Assembly: GCA_963784175.1 (NCBI GenBank)
Contig: CAWAQJ010000018.1
Location: 372,001-436,000, forward strand
DNA from: JAIBJN01 sp963784175
GTDB taxonomy: Bacteria; Actinomycetota; Thermoleophilia; Gaiellales; Gaiellaceae
Reading direction: 5' to 3'
DNA length: 64,000 nucleotides
Positions 15,154 through 22,449 of the stretch are shown here, piece by piece. Both the position numbers and the translations under genes were made by a program. The notes beneath the pieces are model-generated. The model made no database searches. It saw only the letters and a program-made list of their open reading frames with translations, and was not told the origin of the DNA. Numbering within the stretch: the first letter of the stretch is position 1; the number at the start of each line of letters is the position of its first letter.

Positions 15154-16341
15154 GTGACGGTGACGGTCCTCGCCGTGCTCGGCCTCGTGGCGAGCCGCTT
15201 CGGCCTTTCCGCCATCCCCGCGTACCTCCTGGCCGGGCTCCTCCTCGGGCCGAACGAGCCGGAGGCGCTCGCGATCATCGAGCCGTCCGAGGTGACCGAG
15301 TTCGTCGCCGAGCTGGGCGTCATCTTCCTGCTCTTCTTCCTCGGCCTCGAGTTCACGCTGGAGCGCTTCAGACGCAGCAGCATGCACCTCGGGATCGGCG
15401 GGACGATCGACTTCGTCGTCAACGCCGGCCTCGGCCTGGTCGTGGGCGTGGTGGCGTTCGGGTTCACGTTCCCGGCCATCGTCCTCGCGGGCGCGATCTA
15501 CGTCTCCTCGTCGGCGGTCGCCGTCAAGGGGCTCATCGACTTCCGGCGGCTGGCCGACGACGAGACCGACCTCGTCCTCGCGATCCTCATCGTCGAGGAC
15601 ATCGTGATTGCGTTCGTCCTCGCCTTCGCCGGCGGCGGGGGCGGCGAGCTCACGGACTCGCTCGAGCTCGCGGCGAAGGCGATCGGCTTCATCGCCGCCT
15701 CGTTGGCGGCCTCGCGCTGGCTCGCCCGGCCGATCGACCGGCTCCTGGAGTGGATGCCGCGCGAGTTCTTCCTCCTCTTCACCTTCGCGCTCCTGATCGG
15801 GATGAGCGCCCTCGCCCACGAGCTCGGGCTCTCCGAGGCGATCGGAGCGCTCATGGCGGGGATCATCCTCTCGGACACCTCCGCGCGGGCGGAGATCGAG
15901 GAGGGCTTCCTGAGCTTCCGCGACATCTTCGCCGCCCTCTTCTTCTTCGTCTTCGGCCTCTCCATCGACGTGAACGCGCTCGACTCGCTCGGCTGGCTGA
16001 TCGCGCTCGCCGTCGTCCTGACCGTGGTCGGCAAGGTCGGAGGGACGTACGCCGCCGGGAGGGTGGGCGGCTTCACGCGGCGCCAGAGCTTGAACGCCGG
16101 GTCGGCGATGGTCGCGCACGGTGAGTTCACCGTCATCCTCGCCCAGGTCGCGCAGACGAACGCCGCCCTCGGGGCAACGGCCCGGCGCGACCTGGTCGCG
16201 TTCTCCGGCCTCTATGTGCTGGCAACGTCGATCGTCGGCGTCGTGCTCATGAAGGAGTCGAAACGCATCGGGCGCAAGCTCTTCCCGGCGCCGCCTAGAC
16301 TCAATCCCGAAGGAGGGACAGATGGCCCGCGAGCTCCGTGA
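15154..16341 (+). CDS. CPA2-family monovalent cation/proton antiporter
   Basis: About 395 residues with 11-12 membrane helices. Conserved CPA2 features: LLGPNEPEAL, LFFLGLEFTLERF, VSSSAVAVKGLIDF and GSAMVAHGEFTVILA. No C-terminal TrkA-N domain is fused; instead the next gene encodes a separate RCK-C protein overlapping by 20 bp. This two-gene layout matches KhtU/KhtT-type potassium exporters. The GTG at 15154 is the first good start; in-frame CTG codons upstream could add a few residues (LTLSQLA). Confidence 0.93.
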   Translation: MTVTVLAVLGLVASRFGLSAIPAYLLAGLLLGPNEPEALAIIEPSEVTEFVAELGVIFLLFFLGLEFTLERFRRSSMHLGIGGTIDFVVNAGLGLVVGVVAFGFTFPAIVLAGAIYVSSSAVAVKGLIDFRRLADDETDLVLAILIVEDIVIAFVLAFAGGGGGELTDSLELAAKAIGFIAASLAASRWLARPIDRLLEWMPREFFLLFTFALLIGMSALAHELGLSEAIGALMAGIILSDTSARAEIEEGFLSFRDIFAALFFFVFGLSIDVNALDSLGWLIALAVVLTVVGKVGGTYAAGRVGGFTRRQSLNAGSAMVAHGEFTVILAQVAQTNAALGATARRDLVAFSGLYVLATSIVGVVLMKESKRIGRKLFPAPPRLNPEGGTDGPRAP

Positions 16342-16819
16342 AACGCGCCTCCCAGGCGTCGGCGTCAAATACACGGCCTTCACCGCGCACGGGGGCCGGC
16401 TGACCGTGATCCTCCACAACGAGGGCCAGCGCGAGATCTACTGGTTCCGGCGCGCGGACGACGAGGAGCCGACGGCGGTCATCCAGCTCGAGGACGACGA
16501 GGCGCGCCAGCTCGGCGCGATCATCGGCGGAGCCTACGACCGGCCGAAGATCGTGGAGGAGCTCGAGATGGCCTTCGGCGAGCTCGCCATCGAGTGGGTG
16601 GCCGTTCCCGACGGAAGCCCAGCGATCGGGAAGACGCTGGCAGAGTGCGCATTCCGCCAGCGCACCGGGATCACCATCATCGCGATCCTGCGGGAACCGG
16701 AGCCTGTCGCGGGCGCCCAGCCCGGCGACGTCGTCCAGCAGGGCGACACGCTCGTCACCGTCGGCAAGCTGGGCCAGTACCCGGCCTTCCGCAAGCTCCT
16801 CGCCGAGGGGCCGTTCTAG
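16322..16819 (+). CDS. KhtT-like regulatory subunit with RCK-C (TrkA-C) domain
   Basis: 165 residues. The N-terminal half (LRETRLPGVGVKYTAFTAHG) matches the KhtT/YhaT N-domain; the C-terminal half (ELAIEWVAVPDGSPAIGKTLAECAFRQRTG... GDVVQQGDTLVTVG) is a TrkA-C domain that binds nucleotides, in Bacillus KhtT specifically c-di-AMP. It overlaps the antiporter gene by 20 bp, implying a complex. A diadenylate cyclase is encoded at 34392, so c-di-AMP control of K+/H+ exchange is a reasonable inference. Confidence 0.9.
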   Translation: MARELRETRLPGVGVKYTAFTAHGGRLTVILHNEGQREIYWFRRADDEEPTAVIQLEDDEARQLGAIIGGAYDRPKIVEELEMAFGELAIEWVAVPDGSPAIGKTLAECAFRQRTGITIIAILREPEPVAGAQPGDVVQQGDTLVTVGKLGQYPAFRKLLAEGPF

Positions 16820-17211
16820 CCCACGCCGACTGACTCGACGGCGAGGATGTTGCCGTCCGGATCGCGGCACCAGGCTGCGCGCACGTCACCGACGGTGGCG
16901 ATCCCATTCTGGGTCTTCAGATCGGGCAGGTCGTACTCCTCGAAGGCGACGCCGCGCTCCGTGAGGGTCGCGACGACCTCGTCGAGATCCTCGACTCGGA
17001 AGCCGGCGACCGTGTGCCGGCTCTGCCCCGCTCCGACGCTCTCGTAGACGAGCAGCGTGCCGTCACCTGCCTCGAACTCGGCCTCCCGGTTCTCGGGGAG
17101 GTCGCTGCGGCGCTCCTTGAGCCTGAGCCCGAGCGTGTCGCCGTAGAACCGGACGGCGGCCTCGACGTCCGACACCGGGACGATGGCCGCGATTCGCGCC
17201 TGCGCCAGCAT
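16816..17211 (-). CDS. VOC-superfamily (glyoxalase-like) protein
   Basis: 131 residues starting MLAQARIAAIVPVSDVEAAV. A classic VOC monomer: FYGDTLGLRLKE, VAGFRVEDLDEVVATLTERGV and CRDPDGNILAVESV with a metal-type final Glu. Substrate unknown. GAGGAGG lies 7 nt before the ATG at 17211. Its stop converges with the end of the KhtT-like gene (4-bp overlap). Confidence 0.88.
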   Translation of the reverse strand: MLAQARIAAIVPVSDVEAAVRFYGDTLGLRLKERRSDLPENREAEFEAGDGTLLVYESVGAGQSRHTVAGFRVEDLDEVVATLTERGVAFEEYDLPDLKTQNGIATVGDVRAAWCRDPDGNILAVESVGVG

Positions 17212-17303
17212 GGCTTGCCTCCTCAGCGGGGTTGCTTCGCCAGGCGAGGATACGCCGAGGGCGGCCCGGAGGCCGCCCTCGTGGTTCATCGAAGCGCCGG
17301 GAG

Positions 17304-17894
17304 CTACGAGACGTAGACGGGCTCGAGCTCGCGGGTGGGCTCGTACGTGGGCCGGAAGCCGGCCAGCTTGCCGAGCGCGGCGCCGCTGACGAGCGCTGCC
17401 TTCTGCGCGAACGCGGGGACGTACGGGAGGCGGACGTCGTCGAAGTGCGCGTTGGCGATGACGGCCAGGCGGAGCGGGCTCGGCATGCCCTTCTTGCTCG
17501 TCTTGCCGTCGGCGGCGAGGGAGAACATGGTCTCGAGGAAGCGCTCGAACTGCAGCGCCGGGCGGACTTCGCAGCGGAAGCGGGCGACGCCCTCGCCGGC
17601 GTTGCGGAAGCTGTGAACCGTGCCGGCCTCGACCGTGACGACCTCGCCGGGCCCGGCGACGACCTTGGTGCGGCCGTGGCGGAACTCGAGCGTGCCCTCG
17701 AGCACCTCGAAGCGCTCGCTCTGGTACGGGTGGACGTGGGCGGCGGCGACGGCGCCGTCCGGCTCAACGGCGACCTCGATCTCGACCAGCTCGCCGTTGG
17801 TCTCGGCGGCGGTCTGGAGGAAGAGGATCTTCTCGCCCGTGACGGGGTTCTCGATCGTCTTGCCGGAGCGGATGGATGTAGTCATGGAGTTCAT
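17304..17894 (-). CDS. Cupin-domain protein
   Basis: 196 residues: cupin motif 1 in AAHVHPYQSERFEVLEG and motif 2 in PGEVVTVEAGTVHSFRNAG, so three His and one Glu for metal binding are present. About 90 residues after the cupin contain hydrophobic helices (FLETMFSLAADG, LPYVPAFAQKAALVSGAALG), which recalls DoxX/cupin hybrids; function unknown. AAGGAG precedes the ATG at 17894; internal ATGs at codons 4 and 5 are also possible. Confidence 0.88.
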   Translation of the reverse strand: MNSMTTSIRSGKTIENPVTGEKILFLQTAAETNGELVEIEVAVEPDGAVAAAHVHPYQSERFEVLEGTLEFRHGRTKVVAGPGEVVTVEAGTVHSFRNAGEGVARFRCEVRPALQFERFLETMFSLAADGKTSKKGMPSPLRLAVIANAHFDDVRLPYVPAFAQKAALVSGAALGKLAGFRPTYEPTRELEPVYVS

Positions 17895-18007
17895 TTCGGG
17901 GGGTCTCCTTGGGGCTCGGGTTGAAGTGATCCGAACCTTGAAGCAGCGCGGGTCGCCCTCATACGGGGGCAACTCGTCTCTTGCTGGAGGAGAACCGGTG
18001 TCCGGAA

Positions 18008-18025
18008 CGTGCGGTTACCCGCACG
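18008..18025 (-). terminator. Terminator-like hairpin downstream of argS
   Basis: CGTGCGG (18008-18014) pairs with CCGCACG (18019-18025), 7-bp stem and TTAC loop, 8 bp beyond the argS stop. Confidence 0.5.
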
Positions 18026-18032
18026 CAGTGGG

Positions 18033-19571
18033 CTACATCCGGTCGGGCGCGTCGACCCCGACGAGATCGAGGCTGCGCGCGATCACGGCCTTCACTGCGG
18101 TCACGAGCGCGAGCCTGAAGGCCTGCGCGTCGCTTTCGAGGACGCGGTGATGGTGGTAGAAGCGGTGGAAGTCGTCGGCAAGGCGGATGGCGTACGTGGG
18201 CAGCGCCTGCGGGCTCCGGCGCTCGGCGGCCTCGGCGACGATGGTCGGGAACTCGGCCAGGCGCTTGACGAGGTCGCGCTCCTCGGGGGCGATCTCAGGC
18301 GGCGCCTCCGCCGAGGGGCCGGCGCCCTCGGCGCGGGCGAGGATCCCGGCGATGCGCGCGTGCGCGTACTGCACGTAGTAGACCGGGTTCTTCTCGCTCT
18401 TCTCGCGCGCGAGGTCGACGTCGATCGTGATCGCCTGGTCGGGCCCCCGCGAGGCCAGGTACCACCGTGCCGCGTCCACGCCCACCTCGTCGACGAACTC
18501 GTCGAGGGTGACCACGTCGCCGCGGCGCTTCGACATCTTCACGACGTCACCGCCGCGGGTCAGATGCACGAGCTGGTAGAGAATCACCTCGACCCGCTCG
18601 GGGTCGTAGCCGAGCATCGTCGCAACGACGCCGTACCAGCCGCGAACGCCGTGGTGGTCGGCTCCGAGGACGTAGATCGCACGGTCGAAGCCGCGCTCCA
18701 GCTTGTTCCGGAGGTAGACGATGTCCGCGGCCTCGTAGGTCGGCAAGCCGCCGCGCTCGGCCGAGCGGATCAGGACCCTGTCCTTCTCGTCGCCGAAGGT
18801 GGTCGACCGGATCCAGACCGCGCCGTCGTGCTGGTAGGTGTCGAGCCGGTCGAGCAGCTCGGGAAGATGGGAGGCCAGCTCGCTCTGGAGCGCCCAGGAG
18901 TCGAAGTGGATGCGGAAGCGCTCCAGGCTCTGCTCGATCTGGTGGAGCATGGACGGCACCGGATCCTCGTCGTGGGCGGCGAGCTTCTCGATGTAGGCGC
19001 CCGAGTAGCCGTCCTCCGGGATCGGCTCGCCACGGCGGACGGCCTCCACCGAGGCGCGGAAGCGGTCCATCTGCGAGCCGGCGTCGTTGTAGTAGTACTC
19101 GCGCTCGACCTGGTGGCCCGCAAAGGCGAGCAGGCGTGCCACCGAATCGCCGTAGGCGCCGTTACGGGCCGATGCGACCGTGATCGGACCTGTGGGATTC
19201 GCGCTGACCATCTCGACCTGAATGCGCTCGGGCGCGTCGGGCGAGCCCCGCCCGTACTCGAGCCCGCCGGCAACGACCTCGGCCAGCGCCTCACCGAACC
19301 AGGGCGACGACAGCCACAGGTTCACGAACCCGGGAGGCGCGGTCTCTGCGCGCTCGATGCCGGCGATGGACGTCGCCGCGGCTGCGATGTCGGCCGCGAT
19401 GTCGAGCGGCGGCCGCTTCTGGATCCCGGCCAGGCGCAGGGCGACGTTCGTCGCGTAGTCGCCGTGCTCGGCGTTCGCGGGACGCTCGAGCGTGACCGGC
19501 GCTCCCGCAGCGCGGCCCAGTTCGTCCTCGAGTCGGCGGAGCGCGGTCCGCGTCGTGTCCCTCACCTCCAT
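18033..19571 (-). CDS. argS: Arginyl-tRNA synthetase with non-canonical HIGH motif
   Basis: 512 residues; charges tRNA-Arg with arginine. The N-terminal additional domain (TRTALRRLEDELGRA... HGDYATNVALRLAG), the catalytic Rossmann fold (VSANPTGP, REYYYNDAGSQ), a canonical KMSKR loop (VVKMSKRRGDVVTLDEF) and the C-terminal anticodon-binding helical domain (NPVYYVQYAHARIAGIL... LPTYAIRLADDFHRFYHHHRV) are all present. The odd point is the class I signature: where ArgRS usually has PTGPLHVGHGRGA, this reads PTGPITVASARNGA, so both histidines of HIGH are absent. ATG at 19571 has TACGAT 7 nt upstream and no ribosome binding site, so it is probably leaderless. Confidence 0.95.
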   Translation of the reverse strand: MEVRDTTRTALRRLEDELGRAAGAPVTLERPANAEHGDYATNVALRLAGIQKRPPLDIAADIAAAATSIAGIERAETAPPGFVNLWLSSPWFGEALAEVVAGGLEYGRGSPDAPERIQVEMVSANPTGPITVASARNGAYGDSVARLLAFAGHQVEREYYYNDAGSQMDRFRASVEAVRRGEPIPEDGYSGAYIEKLAAHDEDPVPSMLHQIEQSLERFRIHFDSWALQSELASHLPELLDRLDTYQHDGAVWIRSTTFGDEKDRVLIRSAERGGLPTYEAADIVYLRNKLERGFDRAIYVLGADHHGVRGWYGVVATMLGYDPERVEVILYQLVHLTRGGDVVKMSKRRGDVVTLDEFVDEVGVDAARWYLASRGPDQAITIDVDLAREKSEKNPVYYVQYAHARIAGILARAEGAGPSAEAPPEIAPEERDLVKRLAEFPTIVAEAAERRSPQALPTYAIRLADDFHRFYHHHRVLESDAQAFRLALVTAVKAVIARSLDLVGVDAPDRM

Positions 19572-19577
19572 CCCCGA

Positions 19578-19584
19578 TATCGTA
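19578..19584. promoter_or_regulatory. Shared bidirectional -10 region between argS and the DUF3467 gene
   Basis: The seven bases TATCGTA read as TATCGT on the plus strand (6 nt before GTG 19590) and as TACGAT on the minus strand (7 nt before ATG 19571). Only 18 bp separate the two start codons, so both mRNAs would be leaderless and their -10 elements overlap almost fully. Confidence 0.55.
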
Positions 19585-19589
19585 GAGCC

Positions 19590-19886
19590 GTGGAGGAAGA
19601 GCCCCGAGAGAGACAGCTCAACATCCATCTCGACCCGGAGAACCTCGCCGGCGTCTATGCGAACTTTGCCAACGTCAGCTTCTCGGACTACGAGTTCACG
19701 GTCACGTTCGCGCGCATCGACCACGAGGTGGAGGACGGTGACGTCCCCGGCGTCGTGGTCAGCAGGGTGAACATGTCGCCGCGCTTCCTGCGGGAGCTCC
19801 TCGATGCCATGAACGACAGCTGGTCGAAGTGGTCGACCCGCGAGGGCATCAGGAACCTCCCCGAGCAGCCGTCTGAAGACGTCTGA
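19590..19886 (+). CDS. DUF3467-family protein
   Basis: 98 residues. LNIHLDPENLAGVYANFANVS, the EFTVTFARIDH segment and VVVSRVNMSPRFLRELLDAM are the conserved DUF3467 core, a small beta-rich domain of unknown function in many bacteria. The GTG at 19590 is preceded only by the overlapping promoter, so it is probably leaderless. It converges with the M48 protease gene, overlapping its 3' end by 38 bp. Confidence 0.88.
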   Translation: MEEEPRERQLNIHLDPENLAGVYANFANVSFSDYEFTVTFARIDHEVEDGDVPGVVVSRVNMSPRFLRELLDAMNDSWSKWSTREGIRNLPEQPSEDV

Positions 19887-21060
19887 GCTCTTCGGCCATC
19901 GCGATCCGCTCGAGCGGAGTCGGGTGTGTGCCGAGCCAGAGCCGCAACCAAACCGGAGGCTCCGGGTCGGAGAGGCTCGTGGTCACGAAACGTTGCTCGA
20001 GCGAGACGGCGCTGTCCGGGTCCTCCGTGGTGCGTAGGGCGATCCAGTCGGCTTCCGCTTCGTAGCGGCGGGAGACCGCGTTGGCGAACGGCTGCGTGAC
20101 GAGGATGTAGGCGAACGCGATCGCGAGGCCCAGCGGGACGAGGTGCGGCTGAGCCAGTCCGCCCCAGCGGTCGGTGATCCGTGCGAGCAGGAACACCCCG
20201 GGCACGGCCAGGAGCGCGAACCACGCGAGACCCTTCCAGAGATGGCGCCGCTCCACGTGCGCCAGCTCGTGGGCCGAGACGGCGAGGATCTCGCCATCCG
20301 TGAAGCGGCCGTCGAGGAGCGTGTCGTACAGAACGACCCGCCGCGTCGGCCCGATGCCCGCCACGTAGGCGTTCGCCGTCGTGGTGCGACGGCTCGCGTC
20401 GGCGACCCGGACGTCGTCGACGTCCACGCCCATCTGCGCGGCGAGCGCCTCGATACGCGTCGCCAGCGCCCGGTCCCGGAGGGGCTCGATGCGGTTGAAG
20501 AGCGGCTGGACGACGAGCGGCTGCGCGAGGATGAACACGGCCGCGATTCCCACGAGCGCAGGCGCGCCGGCGAGCCACCAGCGCCTGCCGAGGCGACCCG
20601 CGAGCCAGAGCGTGCCCGCGACGGCGATCGACACCAGCACCGCCTCGAGCGCGAGCGACGTCAGCCGGTCGGTCAGCCACCCTCCCCAGCCCTGTTCGCT
20701 GAGCCCGTAGTCGCGGCGGCGCACATGAGTGACGGCACCGAACGGAAGGCGCGACAGCCAGATCGCGAGCACGACCGCCAGGCCGACGAGGACGCCCGTC
20801 CGAATCCGCCCACGCCCGAGGCGTTGGAGCCGCGCAGTCAGCGGCCGCGCCTTCCAGACACAGAGCGCGAGCACGCACATCTCCGCGAGGAGCCCGCCCA
20901 GGTAGAGCAGGCGCGACACACGTCGGTAGTCGTCGATGCGGTCGAGCTCGGCCGCCGAGAAATAGGCACCGGGATCGAGGTCGGGCAGCGCGAGGTCCGG
21001 GACCTCGGTTCTCCAGAGGAGGATGCCCGCTGCGATCGCGCCCGCGGCTGCGGCGAGCAC
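19849..21060 (-). CDS. M48-family membrane metallopeptidase (Ste24/CAAX protease-like)
   Basis: About 403 residues with seven or so hydrophobic segments. The zinc site is SAHELAHVERRHL (HExxH, about residue 265) with the third ligand Glu in RRYEAEADWIAL (about 340). RVADASRRTTTANAYVAGIG and RVVLYDTLL are typical of Ste24-type M48A enzymes rather than HtpX. Likely role: integral-membrane quality-control or prenyl-type protease. The start is uncertain: an ATG at 21132 would overlap the divergent gene at 21091, so the GTG at 21060 is proposed. Confidence 0.88.
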   Translation of the reverse strand: MLAAAAGAIAAGILLWRTEVPDLALPDLDPGAYFSAAELDRIDDYRRVSRLLYLGGLLAEMCVLALCVWKARPLTARLQRLGRGRIRTGVLVGLAVVLAIWLSRLPFGAVTHVRRRDYGLSEQGWGGWLTDRLTSLALEAVLVSIAVAGTLWLAGRLGRRWWLAGAPALVGIAAVFILAQPLVVQPLFNRIEPLRDRALATRIEALAAQMGVDVDDVRVADASRRTTTANAYVAGIGPTRRVVLYDTLLDGRFTDGEILAVSAHELAHVERRHLWKGLAWFALLAVPGVFLLARITDRWGGLAQPHLVPLGLAIAFAYILVTQPFANAVSRRYEAEADWIALRTTEDPDSAVSLEQRFVTTSLSDPEPPVWLRLWLGTHPTPLERIAMAEELRRLQTAARGGS

Positions 21061-21090
21061 GGCGAGGCGCTGCGCTAACGTCAGCCTGCT

Positions 21091-21813
21091 GTGCGGGTCG
21101 CGATCGTCTCTGACATCCACGGGAACCTCCATGCCCTCGAGGCGGTACTGGAGGCGATCGACCGAGACGCCCCCGACGCGATCTGGTGCCTGGGAGACCT
21201 CGTCGGGTACGGCCCGCGCCCCAATCGTTGTTGCGCCGTCGTCGCCGAGCGGGCGGACTTCTGCCTGATAGGAAATCACGACCTCGCCGTCCTGGGGCGG
21301 CTCGACCTCGACGAGTTCCAGCCCGACGCGGCCGTCGCCGCGCGCTGGACGACCGCGGCCCTCGAGGACGAGCCGAGGGCGTACCTCGAGTCACTGGGCG
21401 CGAGCGGCGAGCGCGAGGGCGTCGGCCTCTTCCACGCGAGCCCGCGGGATCCGATCTGGGAGTACGTCCTCTCGTCGGAGGTCGCGGACGCGTCGATGGC
21501 TGCGGCGAGCCAGGAGCTCGTCCTGGTCGGGCACAGCCACGTGGCGCTCTACTACCGGGTCTCCGACGGGACGCTCCTCCCGGCAGGGGACGACACGCAG
21601 CTGGAGCTCTCGGACGACCGCTGGCTCCTGAACCCGGGGTCCGTCGGCCAGCCGCGCGACACGGACCCGCGCGCGGCCTGGCTGCTCCTCGACCTCGAGG
21701 GCCGGCGCGCGTCGTTTCACCGGGTCGAGTACGACGTGGCCAAGACGCAGCAGGAGATCCGCGATCGCGGCCTCCCCGAGGCCCTGGCGGCCCGACTGGA
21801 GTTCGGCGTCTAG
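21091..21813 (+). CDS. Calcineurin-like metallophosphoesterase (YfcE/MJ0936-like)
   Basis: 240 residues. All binuclear metal motifs are visible: VAIVSDIHGNLHAL (residues 3-16), WCLGDLVGYGPRPN, LIGNHDLAVLG, ELVLVGHSHVALYY and LLNPGSVGQPRD. The family hydrolyses phosphodiesters or phosphomonoesters (YfcE-type phosphodiesterases, ApaH-like). The substrate is unknown. It starts 30 bp from the divergent M48 gene with no ribosome binding site. Confidence 0.93.
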   Translation: MRVAIVSDIHGNLHALEAVLEAIDRDAPDAIWCLGDLVGYGPRPNRCCAVVAERADFCLIGNHDLAVLGRLDLDEFQPDAAVAARWTTAALEDEPRAYLESLGASGEREGVGLFHASPRDPIWEYVLSSEVADASMAAASQELVLVGHSHVALYYRVSDGTLLPAGDDTQLELSDDRWLLNPGSVGQPRDTDPRAAWLLLDLEGRRASFHRVEYDVAKTQQEIRDRGLPEALAARLEFGV

Positions 21814-21823
21814 CTAGGAGGGT

Positions 21824-22405
21824 CTAGCGCTGTGCTGCGGGCTGGCGCGAGACCTCGACCTCGATGCCCTCGCGCTCGAGCGCGAGCTGCACCTCTTCGC
21901 GCGCCTTGAAGATCCGCCACTTGACCGTGGCGAGCGTGATCTCGAGGGAGTCGGCGATCTCCGTGTAGGAGAGGCCGACGACGTCGCGGAGGAGAAGAGC
22001 CATCTTGAGGTCGGGGTTGAGGAGCGCGACGGCGCGCCAGACGGCGTCGATGATCTCAGTGCGTTCCGGCGGGGTGTCGACGACCTCGAGCGGCGGCGCG
22101 TCGTCGAGCGTGACGATCACCTGCGGCTTGCGATCGCGGGCACGCAGCTCGTCGAGCACGCGGTTCTTGGCGATCTGGAAGAGCCAGGTGGTGAAGCGGC
22201 AGCGGAGCGAGAAGCCGGGCAGCCCCTGGTAGATGCGCATGAAGATTTCCTGCGTCAGGTCCTCGGCGAGCGCCCGATCCCCGACCATGCGCAGCACGTA
22301 GTTGAAGACGGGACCCTCGTACATCTCGAGGATCGTCTGAAAGGCGCGTTCCTCCCGCTTTTGCGCTCGGCGCAGCAGGAGATGATCGGGTTGAGGAAGT
22401 GGCAC
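21824..22405 (-). CDS. ECF-subfamily RNA polymerase sigma factor
   Basis: 193 residues. Region 2 (FQTILEMYEGPVFNYVLRMVGDRALAEDLTQEIFMRIYQGL) and region 4 (LSYTEIADSLEITLATVKWRIFKAREEV) are separated by an acidic linker; no region 1 or 3. No anti-sigma gene adjoins, so control is not evident. The GTG at 22405 is chosen because TATACT at 22435-22440 is a strong -10 element only 29 nt upstream; a longer frame to 22519 would begin before this promoter and inside gpmI. Confidence 0.9.
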   Translation of the reverse strand: MPLPQPDHLLLRRAQKREERAFQTILEMYEGPVFNYVLRMVGDRALAEDLTQEIFMRIYQGLPGFSLRCRFTTWLFQIAKNRVLDELRARDRKPQVIVTLDDAPPLEVVDTPPERTEIIDAVWRAVALLNPDLKMALLLRDVVGLSYTEIADSLEITLATVKWRIFKAREEVQLALEREGIEVEVSRQPAAQR

Positions 22406-22434
22406 GCTTGTGGCCCGGGCCGCGGGGTGATCGG

Positions 22435-22440
22435 AGTATA
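22435..22440 (-). promoter_or_regulatory. -10 element (TATACT) for the ECF sigma gene
   Basis: TATACT on the minus strand, predicted start near 22428, about 23 nt of leader to GTG 22405. The -35 region (TTCGTC at 22458-22463) is weak. Confidence 0.45.
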
Positions 22441-22449
22441 GCCCGGACC

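Noticed and set aside
18009..19886. Very long plus-strand ORF (625 codons) over argS
   Set aside because: Only its last 98 codons (DUF3467) have protein character; the rest is the Asp/Arg/Val-rich antisense shadow of argS.
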